Source: Actinostola sp. cb2023
Lineage: Eukaryota > Cnidaria > Anthozoa > Actiniaria > Actinostolidae
Reading direction: 5' to 3'
Assembly (NCBI GenBank): GCA_033675265.1
Contig: JAUJYZ010000634.1
Coordinates: forward strand, 1 to 64,000
Length of the DNA stretch: 64,000 bases
Each line of letters opens with the position of its first letter. Position 1 is the first letter of the stretch. The notes beneath the pieces were generated by a model. It was not told where the DNA came from, ran no database searches, and saw only the letters and a list, made by a program, of their open reading frames with translations. Position numbers and translations under genes: made by a program. Positions 42,493 to 52,707 of the stretch are shown piece by piece.

Positions 42493-42859
42493 GGCTTGTC
42501 GTTTCTCCGCACTTCAACTACAGTTTGGAGTATAGTAAGTAACTCATTAAGGTTAACTTATTTTGAAATAAAGAAACACACTTGATAAGAAGAAAAGCTA
42601 GGAAATAATTATAAACAAGACGCTCTACAAGCGTTTACTCGGGCTTCTAATGGTGAATTACAAATTAAAGTGCTGTTGAATGCTAAACATTGCTACATAA
42701 GCTTTTCATCCAAGAATAAGGATGTTAGGATATCTGCCCATTGTAGTCATGCAGGCTTTTGTGTTATTTTATTTATGAAACTAATTTTAAAATAAATAGT
42801 TTATGATGCCAACATATAAAATACTGCCATATGGGTGATCAGTGACCGGTTTTGAAAAC

Positions 42860-43110
42860 GAGCCCTAAAAAGTATGCATAAATTAAAAGAGCTGTTGAAG
42901 CCATGTTGATTTCAAGCCCTAAAAGGTACGACATATATGACCATATATGGCAGAAAAGTGATTGTGCTGATATCATTTAATCAGTGACTGGACAACATAT
43001 TTCTTGTGTTCTTTCAATTGACCCTAAAAGGTATGGACTCGTGTTACATAACTGTCTTGTGTCGGAACCCTAAAAGGTTCACATAGGAAATATTTTGAAC
43101 CTTAAAAGGA
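42860..43110 (+). repeat. Degenerate CCCTAAAAGGTA repeat, about 5 copies
   Basis: GCCCTAAAAAGTATG, GCCCTAAAAGGTACG, ACCCTAAAAGGTATG, ACCCTAAAAGGTTC and CCTTAAAAGGACG recur at 40-110-base spacing, followed by a C run at 43,147. Confidence 0.6.
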
Positions 43111-43341
43111 CGTCGATCACCCCTACCAGTTGGAGAAAGGTAGTAACCCCCCCCCCCCCTACAATAATACAATATTGTTATAATTAGACAACTAGTGAAT
43201 TTTATTGAAACTCATACTTTTTCAGTAACTGACAATAACTAAAATAAAAGGAAGAACATATAATAATGAATCAGATCAGATGAGGAATGTTTTGTAATGA
43301 GTGTCCATTATTAATGTTTCACAATTCAGTGTGTAAACTTT

Positions 43342-44671
43342 CTAGTTAGTGGTCATTGTTCTATTCTGAACAGCAATGGATCCTATTGTTAATATGAATG
43401 AAGTATAATTTTCCCTCAACAGACATTCAAAAGCTCTATCTATGGGCATGCAGTAGGTATAACCCTCAATATTTATTGCTCTGTCACCATGTACATTACC
43501 AGTGTAGCTTTCGCTGTATTCAAATTGATAGTCTGTATCATATACTGTGAGCATTGTTGGTAATTCTGTCATCATCAAAAATGACTGTCCAGCTGATTGA
43601 GATAAGCTTGTATACAACTCATTCCCAATATTCATTATTTGCACCAGGTCACTCTGGGAGGTTGTTGGTTGTCTTTTATTGTATATCAAAGAACACAAAC
43701 TCATTGCAACACATTGTTGTCCAGCATTTCGACCAAATACTAAAATATTGCCTTGACTATAAGGTGCTCTTATTGTTTTGTTTTGGATCAATAAGTAGAG
43801 TAGGACCAGGATTCTTTTCTATATCTGTTCTCAATGCAGACTGACAGAAATTTCTTCTGTGATTAAGACTTTTATATGTAGTGGACTTTGAAGAACAGTT
43901 TTCATCTATAAAACCCATTGATTGTAGATTTGGCTCCTTCAATATTATTATTCAAAACTCGTTGTAAAGCCTTTTTCTTTCTTCTTTTGGAGACAATATG
44001 AATAGAGCGGTAAGTGATCTTTCTAAAAGACTGTCTTTTTATAGTACTGGGAATAGGTCTATAGCAGTCACGTCGAGCAATACGTATATTATTGACAATA
44101 TGATGAATCTGTGACGATGCTGGCACAGTTTTTTCAATACAAGAAACAAACATTGCACGTCGAGATCTAAACTCATTTATTTCATTAATTGACGAGTCAT
44201 CATGAAAATTTTCACTACAAAGGTTAGCCTGGATGCGAACATTTGATTTCGTCTCTACCTGAATAGTAAGCTGTTGTTGACAATCTTGTAATATTGATTC
44301 AGTACTAGCTTTAAGTTATGTAGTTCGTACGATTCTATCATGGCCGCTTTGAAGTTCTCACCTTTCTTCAAGATATCTGTTTGCTTTTTGTCGTCAAACT
44401 TCAGTTCATCAGGCTTCGTGTTGTGTAATACACTGTGCATAGCTATGCAGTTCTCAGATGAGTTCTTATTTGAGTTCATAATGTTCATATTTATGTTATT
44501 TTGTAGCTCATTTGTATTGATTTGTAGCTCTTTGAGTTCGTGGACCGACCCGTTTCGAAAACGCTCGTCTTCTTTTAGTGTGGGCCTACCACGAACAGCG
44601 TGTGCATTTGTAAGTGAGAAGAGCGTGTCTAACAGCAAGCGATATATCATCTCAGTTATCGACGATGTCAT
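43342..44671 (-). pseudogene. Decayed mobile-element polyprotein with 2A motif and cysteine-protease-like segment
   Basis: Four minus-strand ORFs in consecutive frames (44,671-44,255; 44,153-43,902; 43,942-43,757; 43,791-43,342) read as one ancestral coding region with frameshifts: they overlap or abut in order. The first is low-complexity Asn/Glu-rich; the second is Arg/Lys-rich; the third carries DIEKNPGP; the fourth opens with GNILVFGRNAGQQCVAMSLC. A Gln-Cys pair in a small hydrophobic context resembles the active-site start of C76/herpes-tegument-type or OTU-like peptidases found in some eukaryotic mobile elements, Helitron-like ones included. The element type is not proven; no helicase or reverse transcriptase remains nearby. 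Confidence 0.5.
43802..43825 (-). other. 2A-like ribosome-skipping motif DIEKNPGP
   Basis: Matches the 2A consensus D-(V/I)-E-x-N-P-G-P exactly, preceded by NHRRNFCQSALRT. In functional 2A peptides the ribosome skips the Gly-Pro bond, giving separate proteins. Here the skip would release the protease-like part from the N-terminal part. A frameshift about 25 bases downstream now separates them. Confidence 0.75.
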
Positions 44672-44916
44672 GAGCTTTGTCCGAAAGAGGAATATCGAAC
44701 TTTTTCAAACGACTCCGCCACAGGCACAGAAGTATTCCTTCTTCGAATGAGTCAAACGTGCACGTCTCGTATGAGCCTGCGATATACGACCGAGCGCATG
44801 CGCTGTCATGACGATTTGTCCATTTTGTGACCGACGAAGAAAAAGAAAGCCCAATTTATAACTCGGGCTTCCTGTGGATAGGCCCGAGTAATTAAACAAC
44901 GCTTCGAAGAAGATGA

Positions 44917-45092
44917 GAGTACAAATACTTAAACCGTGCAACATTAATAGTACTATTCAGTACTAAATACTGATAGAGTACAAATACTTAAACCGTGCAA
45001 CATTAATAGTACTATTCAGTACTAAATACTGATAGAGTACAAATACTTAAACCGTGCAACATTAATAGTACTAATCAGTACTAAATACTGAT
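44917..45092 (+). repeat. 59-bp tandem repeat, 3 copies
   Basis: GAGTACAAATACTTAAACCG begins units at 44,917, 44,976 and 45,035, nearly identical, each with TAGTACTATTCAGTACTAAA. Confidence 0.9.
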
Positions 45093-45720
45093 ATTTCTAT
45101 AGTTCTCGATTGTTTACTTAGTTCTATTTAGTATATTTAGTACTGTAATAACATATCCATAAAAATACAAATATACAGTAATGTAATGTGTTTTTGGTAC
45201 AAGCGCGCTAACTGGAATAACTATGAGGGCTAAACTAGTCAGTTAGCTGTCTATAATACGTTATACAGTTTTAGGTCATTGACAATATAATTACAATAAT
45301 AGCAATTAAACAAATAGAGTGAAAGAAGAACACTGAAAACTACATGTAAAAGGGATAAATAATGACACAAAATAAAACACAATTAAGAGAATAACTCAAA
45401 TGCATACCTCTAGTATCTGCAGGCTTGGAGAACTCAGTGGAAAGCAACACTTCACTTGGATGCCTTGACTAGACTGTGAAGTGTTAGGCTGGCAGCAGTT
45501 ATACGAGGTGTAGTTACAGGTCATCGATATGCATCATTAAGACTTCTCTCGACATCCAACGTATGTTGGCGTGGTTTATCCAAGCTAGCAGTCAATCAAA
45601 ACACAAGCGTCACCAGCAAGAGACCAGGTAGATTCGGAATATTTGAGGGACTAAAATCGCACGTCGAGGGAAACTTCTTCTTATTCTTATCGTGTTTAAA
45701 TAAAAGTTATTGTATTTTAT
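45093..45720. other. Gene-free interval
   Basis: No gene or clear repeat recognised; AT-rich sequence. Confidence 0.4.
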
Positions 45721-45852
45721 TATATATCTGTGACGTAATTTTACCAAATTTGGTCATTTTTGAAAATGCCCTGTAGAAATCCGTAATGCCCTGTTCACAA
45801 CTCAAAAAACTCAAAATACAATATTCTGATAAAATTACGTCACAGTTATATA
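45721..45852. mobile_element. 132-bp hairpin with TGTGACGTAATTTTA ends
   Basis: TATATCTGTGACGTAATTTTA at the left pairs with TAAAATTACGTCACAGTTATATA at the right. AAATGCCCTGTAGAAATCCG and AATGCCCTGTT repeat in the centre. Confidence 0.75.
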
Positions 45853-45863
45853 ATAAATCCCTC

Positions 45864-45969
45864 ATTAGATGTTTTCTCGGGTATTACGGGCTGACATTTT
45901 ACTCGTTGCTCGCATATACATTCGCAACTCGTAAAATATCAGCCCGTAATACCCGAGAAAACATCTAAT
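45864..45969. mobile_element. 106-bp near-perfect hairpin
   Basis: ATTAGATGTTTTCTCGGGTA through CTGACATTTTACTCG pairs with its complement ending at ACATCTAAT; the loop is about 17 bases. It starts only 12 bases after the preceding hairpin. Confidence 0.85.
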
Positions 45970-46011
45970 AAGCTGTATGTATTGTATTGTAATCATTCAT
46001 GAGGACAAAAC

Positions 46012-46217
46012 AATGGGGAGTTTGCAGGTGTTGCGTGACATTTTAAATTTTAATCCAACAAAAACAAAAAATGATATTTGAAAAGAGCACACCAAAATTA
46101 GCAACAATTGAAATTTTGAAATAATTTCGATGAATAGAGCGAAAGTTATGAGCGACCGAAGTTGGCTTTTTTTAAATGTCACGCAACAAAATGTCACACC
46201 TGCAAACTCCCCATTAA
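46012..46217. mobile_element. 206-bp MITE (AATGGGGAGTTTGCAGGTGT)
   Basis: Termini AATGGGGAGTTTGCAGGTGT and inverse CACCTGCAAACTCCCCATT. Subterminal TTGCGTGACATTT is inverted too. The minus-strand ORF inside it is a by-product. Confidence 0.8.
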
Positions 46218-48412
46218 AGAAAATCACTGCCGTTGAGGAGGTTCGAAAATTTGGTCAACTTTAACTTTGAATTTCTCCAAGAATTATTCATGGCTTGAGA
46301 AGCTGCGCCTCGCGCCGTTTTATGCAAATCTCTTCTCGGTGTTTGAAATTGGAGAAAGAACTCAGTTCTTTCGAGTTTTTGATAGATTAATAACTCAATT
46401 TGATAATATAAGATAATAGTATTGTGATGAGATAGCTCCAAAGCTCTGTGTTTTTCTTTTAGTACATGGCTAAGCTTGGACTTTGACAGTAAGATGAATT
46501 AATTCACTCATATGTATCGTATATTATAAATATTTTATTTATTAGCGTACTGCCCCTACGGTGAACCTGCCGATTAGCTGACTCCTACTGAATCATTTAT
46601 TAGGCTGAACTTCATTTATTAGTTTTTCTATTTTGAGATCAAGTAGCTAAAAGTTCAACATTTACACACACACACACAAAAATGAAGCTTTTGACAAAAC
46701 AATTCAATAACTAAGGAAATTGCTGGAAATTTGATCTGTATTGAAAATATGTTCTCATATTCATTAATTATTCATGAGGTAACCAGCCAATCCGGTGCAT
46801 CAAATCCGGTCACGTGATGGACCTGGAAATCCCGGAAAGTCCGCTCTAGAGTACTATTTCCTGAGTTCTTATCCCTCATATATAACAATCATCGGGACCT
46901 TGGACAGAGTACCACTCTGTCGGAATTAGATTCAAACTGAAAGCAGGCTCTACTTCATGCTACTCAAGAGTCCAACACATGTGGGATATTATTTATATAC
47001 GATGTACTCGACTCTGCGCATGAGCAGAGAATATGCAGACTGGAATTCTTGCTTTTTCGGGCTAAAATCTTGCAACTCTTTATTTATTGCCTTTAGGCCA
47101 TTGCATGTAATAATTAATGAGTATGAGAAGTCGTCCGATCCTTCGCCGAGGACTGAAAACCCCGTCTAGTCCTCATTCTCGGCTTTGGAACATTACGTCA
47201 AATCCTTGAAGGCTCGCCACTTCGTCTGGGATGTTGGTAACACATCCAGTATGTTGTTGACTGAATGAATATGAATAACTTTGTTTCAACACGATGAATT
47301 AATTAATCAGCAGAGCTGGTGGGGTCGTTGAAACTGATATTGACCAGTTGCCACAGGAAATGATGTCACTGCATGTCTTCGTAAAATGAATATGAATTGC
47401 AACGCTTAATTAATTGAAGTAGCTCTTCCGATAGACCATTCGACTGGGGAAGGTTGAAATTACGCACAAATAATTAACTGGTCAAACTTCGCTCTGAGAA
47501 GACGCATTGACTCGCTTTTTGAACTCCTTGATATCAGCCAAATCCGAGTTTGAAGGTGTGTAAAATACCAGAGCCACGAGATTACTTTTGGACTAGGGGC
47601 ATTACTTTACTTTCAATATCTTTCCTTCGGATGCTTTGGATGGTGTTTCTGACTGCTAACATCACTCCTCCACTAAGTCTATCGGCTCTATCATGTCGAT
47701 GTATAGTAAAATCATTTCCAGGCAAAAGTTCACAATCCAAGATTTAGCTCGGGTCAGTAGAAAGCGTTTGAAATTCCTTGTTCTTGCTGGATAGAATATC
47801 CTTTTTTTTTTTAATTATGAAATTTTATTCTACACTTTAGTTGTGTTAAATATCATATATATCATATATCTGTTTTATTATGTAAGGGTTCGGTTCGGTT
47901 GCAATTGAAACGCAAGTTTTATTTATTTAATTTTTATTTATTTATTTACAAAACTTCCACCATACAAAATAACAGGAGAAAAAAAGGAAAAAAATGATAA
48001 TAAGATAATTATAACTTGTATGGTGAGGGTCACACAACAGAGCTAGGCTCTACATTAAGTGCGCCCAGGTGACATGTGCTTGTAAACCGTGTTCCCTTTG
48101 TACGTTATTTGTTATTTTGTTATAAATTATGTAACCGTCGCGAATTCAATAAACTAAACCAAACTAAAACACTCCCCTTCACCCCCAAATCAGATCGCAC
48201 TGGTTTCCATGACAACAAATTAACTTCATTGGCCAATCCAATATATCGGATATTCTTGCCCAAAATACTTGAAAATGCTATAAAAACAAACATAAATTAG
48301 CTTATTATATCAAAATCGCACTACCCTTTGAAAAACACACTCGTGCAAATGAATTATATTCCAAATTGAACTCAAAACCGTGTGATTCTTGTACTATATA
48401 GCGCTATTAATA
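46218..48412. other. Gene-free interval
   Basis: No supported gene. 46,770-46,830 (GAGGTAACCAGCCAATCC, GGTCACGTGATGGA) resembles 12,905-12,960 in the palindrome (GTAACCAGCCAATCAGATG), so a dispersed segment is shared. Other short ORFs have no recognisable motif. Confidence 0.4.
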
Positions 48413-48867
48413 CAGTCAACTCTCCGCTAACGGACACTCTCGTAAGCGGACAGCTCTACTTACGGACGCCTTTTCAAATCCCCGTTTTACCTCGCAGTCA
48501 AACTCTGTATTTACACATTCCCGTAAGCGGACACTCTCTCGTAAGCGGACGCGGACACTTCTGAAAATGAAAATTGGATTTTTCTTTTGTTTACGCTCTC
48601 TCGTAAGCGGACACACCATATAATAATTGACCCTCGGCAATGTAATCTGTCTTTAATTTGCAATAAATCAACAAAAATATGACCAACAGACATTTGACAT
48701 CAATAAATAGTTTCGCTTTATATCTTCAGTTGCTATTTTTGTCTGCCCAATAAAACATAATTAACACCCGCTAATTAACTCTCCCGTAAGCGGACATCCA
48801 CCCTATTTTTCTTTGGTGTCCGCTCACGGGAATAATTCTCGTAAGCGGGCAGCTCTACTAACGGACA
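48413..48867. mobile_element. pogo/Tigger-like terminal repeats (CTCGTAAGCGGACA cluster)
   Basis: ACAGTCAACTCTCCGCTAAC and about eight repeats of CTCGTAAGCGGACA or close variants in both directions. CAGT starts with (T)AACGGACA-type subterminal motifs are characteristic of pogo-group elements. No transposase, so a non-autonomous or deleted copy. Confidence 0.5.
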
Positions 48868-49364
48868 CTTGAGGACCATCTATAAGCCAAGGACATTATC
48901 AACCGATATACCAGTAAGCCAGAAAGGGGTTTATTTATTTTATAACCCTTCTATAAATGTTCTACGTCGACTTCAATGTTGAAGAAACTGAAACAAAATG
49001 ACGGATGAAGAAAACAAGTTTCATCGAGTTCAAATATCCGTTCTGTTTGAGATCTTTTCATGTGTAAACTTCTAAAAACGTATTCGAAAATAAAAGATTG
49101 ATAGTTTTTGAAGCTTTTTGAGTGGTTTTCTTGATATTTTGGGTTTTATTTGAGTGACTGTTTGGGCGCCGATTTTGACGTTTGTTCGTAGTTTAAAGGG
49201 GGACTAGTACGTAAATCGTTCAAAGTTTGATTTAGCTGAAACTTCACTGAAATAATCTCAAAGACCCATACAATCACTGGTTCGTTTTTTTCTCAAAAAT
49301 TCCAATGGGAAGTAATACATTTTTATGAATCTTTAGAGGTGTCGGTGACGTCACTTACTCAATT

Positions 49365-49950
49365 TTCGTGCATGTCTCACTGACTTTTCTGAGGGTTTTT
49401 CTCAGTTAGTTTTTACTTTTTTACAATAAAATTAAGTTATTTGAGAGCCCAAGCCGCTATTTTGAGATCCTCAGGAAAATCAATAAAAGCAATATCAGAA
49501 ATTCTCAAGAGAAGCCAGTGTTGGGTCAAGAAATGGTCTGTTCGAGAGGAGTTTGAAGACAAAAGAAGATCAGGAAGGCCAACTGTTCTAAGCCAAACAG
49601 CCAGAAAAGTGATCGAAAAAGCGAAGTACAAACGCGGAAACTCTACTCGAAAAATAGCGAGGCAGTCAGTTAATTAGATGTCAAGGGTTTATCTGGTTCT
49701 AGGATGACGATCTTGCGTTACATGAATAACAAAGGTTGGAAACTTTTCCTTTGTCAAAAGAGGCCACTCCTGACAGACAAGCAACGCAAAGCTCGGCGGA
49801 AGTTTGCCTATAAATACAGGAAGCTTACGGCAAAAGAATGGGAAGACTTTCTGTTTTCCAAATATGGACATAGGAAAGCTGGCCGAGCAACAGCACATTT
49901 TAATGGGGGATTTCTTGATATGTTAAGTGGATCATTTGGGGCGGAATGAC
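49365..49950 (+). pseudogene. Tc1/mariner transposase remnant, copy 1
   Basis: ORF 49,441-49,677 contains two helix-turn-helix regions: AAILRSSGKSIKAISEILKR then SGRPTVLSQTARKVIEKAK with ARQSVN, the paired-type DNA-binding domain of Tc1/mariner transposases with its GRP hook-like linker. A second piece in another frame (49,704-49,949) includes RKARRKFAYKYRKLTAKEWE, the start of the catalytic part. Stop codons and frameshifts separate them, and the DDE/D core is lost. A 5' leader (CGTGCATGTCTCACTGACTT) matches copy 2. Confidence 0.75.
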
Positions 49951-50683
49951 CGGCCAAGGCTTAACGACTTTGAAGTTCTTACCACAAGGGCATGTATCAT
50001 GTCAACGACGCCAGCTTATCTATATCACGTGACCGTAATTGACCAACCATAGGCTGTTTAAAAATACACTTATGAATCTAAAAATAGCATCATAAATCAC
50101 GATGATGGTTATAGAGCCATGTACGGTAGATGCCTTCTCTTACCTCATTTTCTCTTGTGTAAACTTTATTCGGTTTTAATGCTTGCATCTCTTTTCCCTT
50201 CCCAATTTATTATCGTTTATAATATTATAATCTAGACCGGTCCGAGAAAGAATCTAACCAATCAAATTGCTTGATTTGCTAGATACCAGGCTTCGAGATA
50301 CACGGTCATTTAATAAACGGTTTTAATGCTTGCATCTCTCTTCCCTTCCCAATTTATTATCGTTTATTATATTTTGTTTTATACTTTTTGTTTGACATGG
50401 TTCAGTCATCTCTTTGTTATATTGAACACTAGCTTATATTGAACACTAGCTTATATAAACCTCATCACTTTTTTAGAAATTTAACTTGATAATGACGTTA
50501 GTACGTCGGCGAAACGTTGTATTAATATGTTATCGCTGAACTTTATATTGAAATGTATCAACAAGAATCTTCTTATCCGTAATAATTATAGAGTATTTAT
50601 ATAGCGCATCCTGGAAGCTCGATGCGCTTTACAATAAGAAAAAGAACTAGAAACTAGTGGATTATATATATATATACAGGGTG

Positions 50684-51780
50684 TCCCAAAAGTTCGTAGC
50701 CCTACTTTATAAACGAGTTTCATTTAGTTTTACACCAAAATGACCGTGTTTTTTTGCCTAATTCACACAAATATATAAGCTGCCATATTTTGTATCTATT
50801 CTACGCCTTAAAGTAATAATAATAATAATAATAATAATATAACTTTATTTAAACACGGTGGACCCATCAGGATTTTACAAAGAAATATGATAAAGTAGCT
50901 TAAGCAGTATTTTTTATTTATTTTCCCGCCAAAATGTGCAAATTGGGTCGCGCGCGTTGCGTATATTTCCCGCCATTTTCGTGCATGTCTCACTGACTTT
51001 TCTGAGGGTTTAGTTTTTACTTTTTTACAAGAAAATTAAGTTACTTGACAACCCAAGCCGCTATTTTGAGATCCTCAGGAAAATCAATAAAATCAATATC
51101 AGAAATTCTCAAGAGAAGCCAGTGTTGGGTCAAGAAATGGTCTGTTCGAGAGGAAGACAAAAGAAGATCAGGAAGGCCAACTGTTCTAAGCGAAACAGCC
51201 AGAAAAGTGATCGAAAAAGCGAAGTACAAACGCGGAAACTCTACTTCAAAAATAGCGAGGCAGTCAGTTAATTAGATGTCAAGGGTTTATCTGGTTCTAG
51301 GATGACGATCTTGCGTTACATGAATAACAAAGGTTGCGGAAACCTTTCCGTTGTCAAAAGGAGCCACTCCTGACAGACAAGCAACGCAAAGCTCGGCGGA
51401 AGTTTGCCTATAAATACAGGAAGCTTACGGCAAAAGAATGGGAAGACTTTCTGTTTTCCAAATATGGACATAGGAAAGCTGGCCGAGCAACAGCACATTT
51501 TAATGGGGGATTTCTTGATATGTTAAGTGGATCATTTGGGGCGGAATGACCGGCCAAGGCTTAACGACTTTGAAGTTCTTACCACAAGGGTAAACCTTAA
51601 CGACGGACTACTACATCAATAACATCCTTGAAGAAAAAGTCAGACCTTAGTGCTTAACCGTCGATCTGCATCAGATGACCCAGTCAAGAGGAAGCCATTT
51701 AGTGCTAACAGGAACATGACGTTTGTTCAGGATGGAGCGCCAGCTCACACAGCCAAAGTGATAGCTCTGTAATGTAAGTG
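50684..51780 (+). pseudogene. Tc1/mariner element, copy 2, with terminal sequence and DDE fragment
   Basis: Starts near ACAGGGTGTCCCAAAAGTTC (50,688), a typical mariner terminal inverted repeat. The HTH ORF is 51,045-51,275 (two residues deleted relative to copy 1) and the second piece is 51,334-51,549. Further on, near 51,716-51,770, FVQDGAPAHTAKV is readable, the classic second-aspartate motif of Tc1/mariner DDE/D transposases. Frames are broken, so it is inactive. A TAA microsatellite lies at 50,815-50,840. Copy 1 lacks the QDGAPAHT part. Confidence 0.75.
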
Positions 51781-52148
51781 GGAGCCAGACCTTGGAGTGC
51801 CTTGTAAGTGATGAGTAGGATCGTACTTATAAGTTCCTTGACTGGAAGCCAATGGACAGGATGAATGTGGTGTGTGGTCTTTGTGGTCTTAATGACGCGT
51901 TTTTAATTCACCATAAGGGCACATTGACCATATAAAACTCGATGCAAGGTTATGAGCTCATAAGCATCGACCAAGCAGCGGACCAATCAAAACGCTGGAA
52001 AAACAATCCCCGAGGTTGAGTTTTAATTTCGTTTATTTTTGCATTGATTGAATGTTCATTTACAAATCATATTTTATATTAATTTCATTTAACTTTAATT
52101 ATTTAACTTATACAATTTAAACGAACCGAGTTACGTTGCTTATCAATA

Positions 52149-52707
52149 TGTTATTAATCAGTTCATGCAAACAATCATCAGACATGTCAGTCACTTAGTG
52201 TAAATCAATAAACTTGTTGGACTTATTTAAGAACTTATCTATTTAGTTATGTTATTAGTTCATACAAACAACAATCAGATCATTTCACTTGTAAATCAAT
52301 AAACTTGTTGGACTTATTTAAGAACTTATTGATTTAGTCATGTTATTAGTTCATGCAAACAACAACCACATCATTTCACTTGTAAATCAATAAACTTGTT
52401 GGACTTATTTAAGAACTTATTTATTTAGTTATGTTATTAGTTCATGCAAACAACAATCAGATCATTTCACTTGTAAATCAATAAACTTGTTGGACTTATT
52501 GAAGAACTTATTTATTTAGTTATGTTATTAGTTCATGCAAACAACAATCAGATCATTTCAATTGTAAATCAATAAACTTGTTGGACTTATTTAAGAACTT
52601 ATTTATTTAGTTATATTATTAGTTCATGCAAACAACAATCAGATCATTTCACTTGTAAATCAATATAAACTTGTTGGACTTATTTAAGACCTTATTTATT
52701 TAGTAGC
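52149..52707 (-). repeat. 91-bp satellite forming the 3' UTR region, copy 2 (~6 units)
   Basis: Same unit as 34,066-34,974; unit starts include 52,251 and 52,342 (period 91). The most distal unit is degenerate. The first unit in gene direction contains the stop codon and an AATAAA. Confidence 0.95.

Noticed and set aside
45997..46227. 76-codon minus ORF rich in Phe/Leu
   Set aside because: It lies wholly inside a 206-bp inverted-repeat element.
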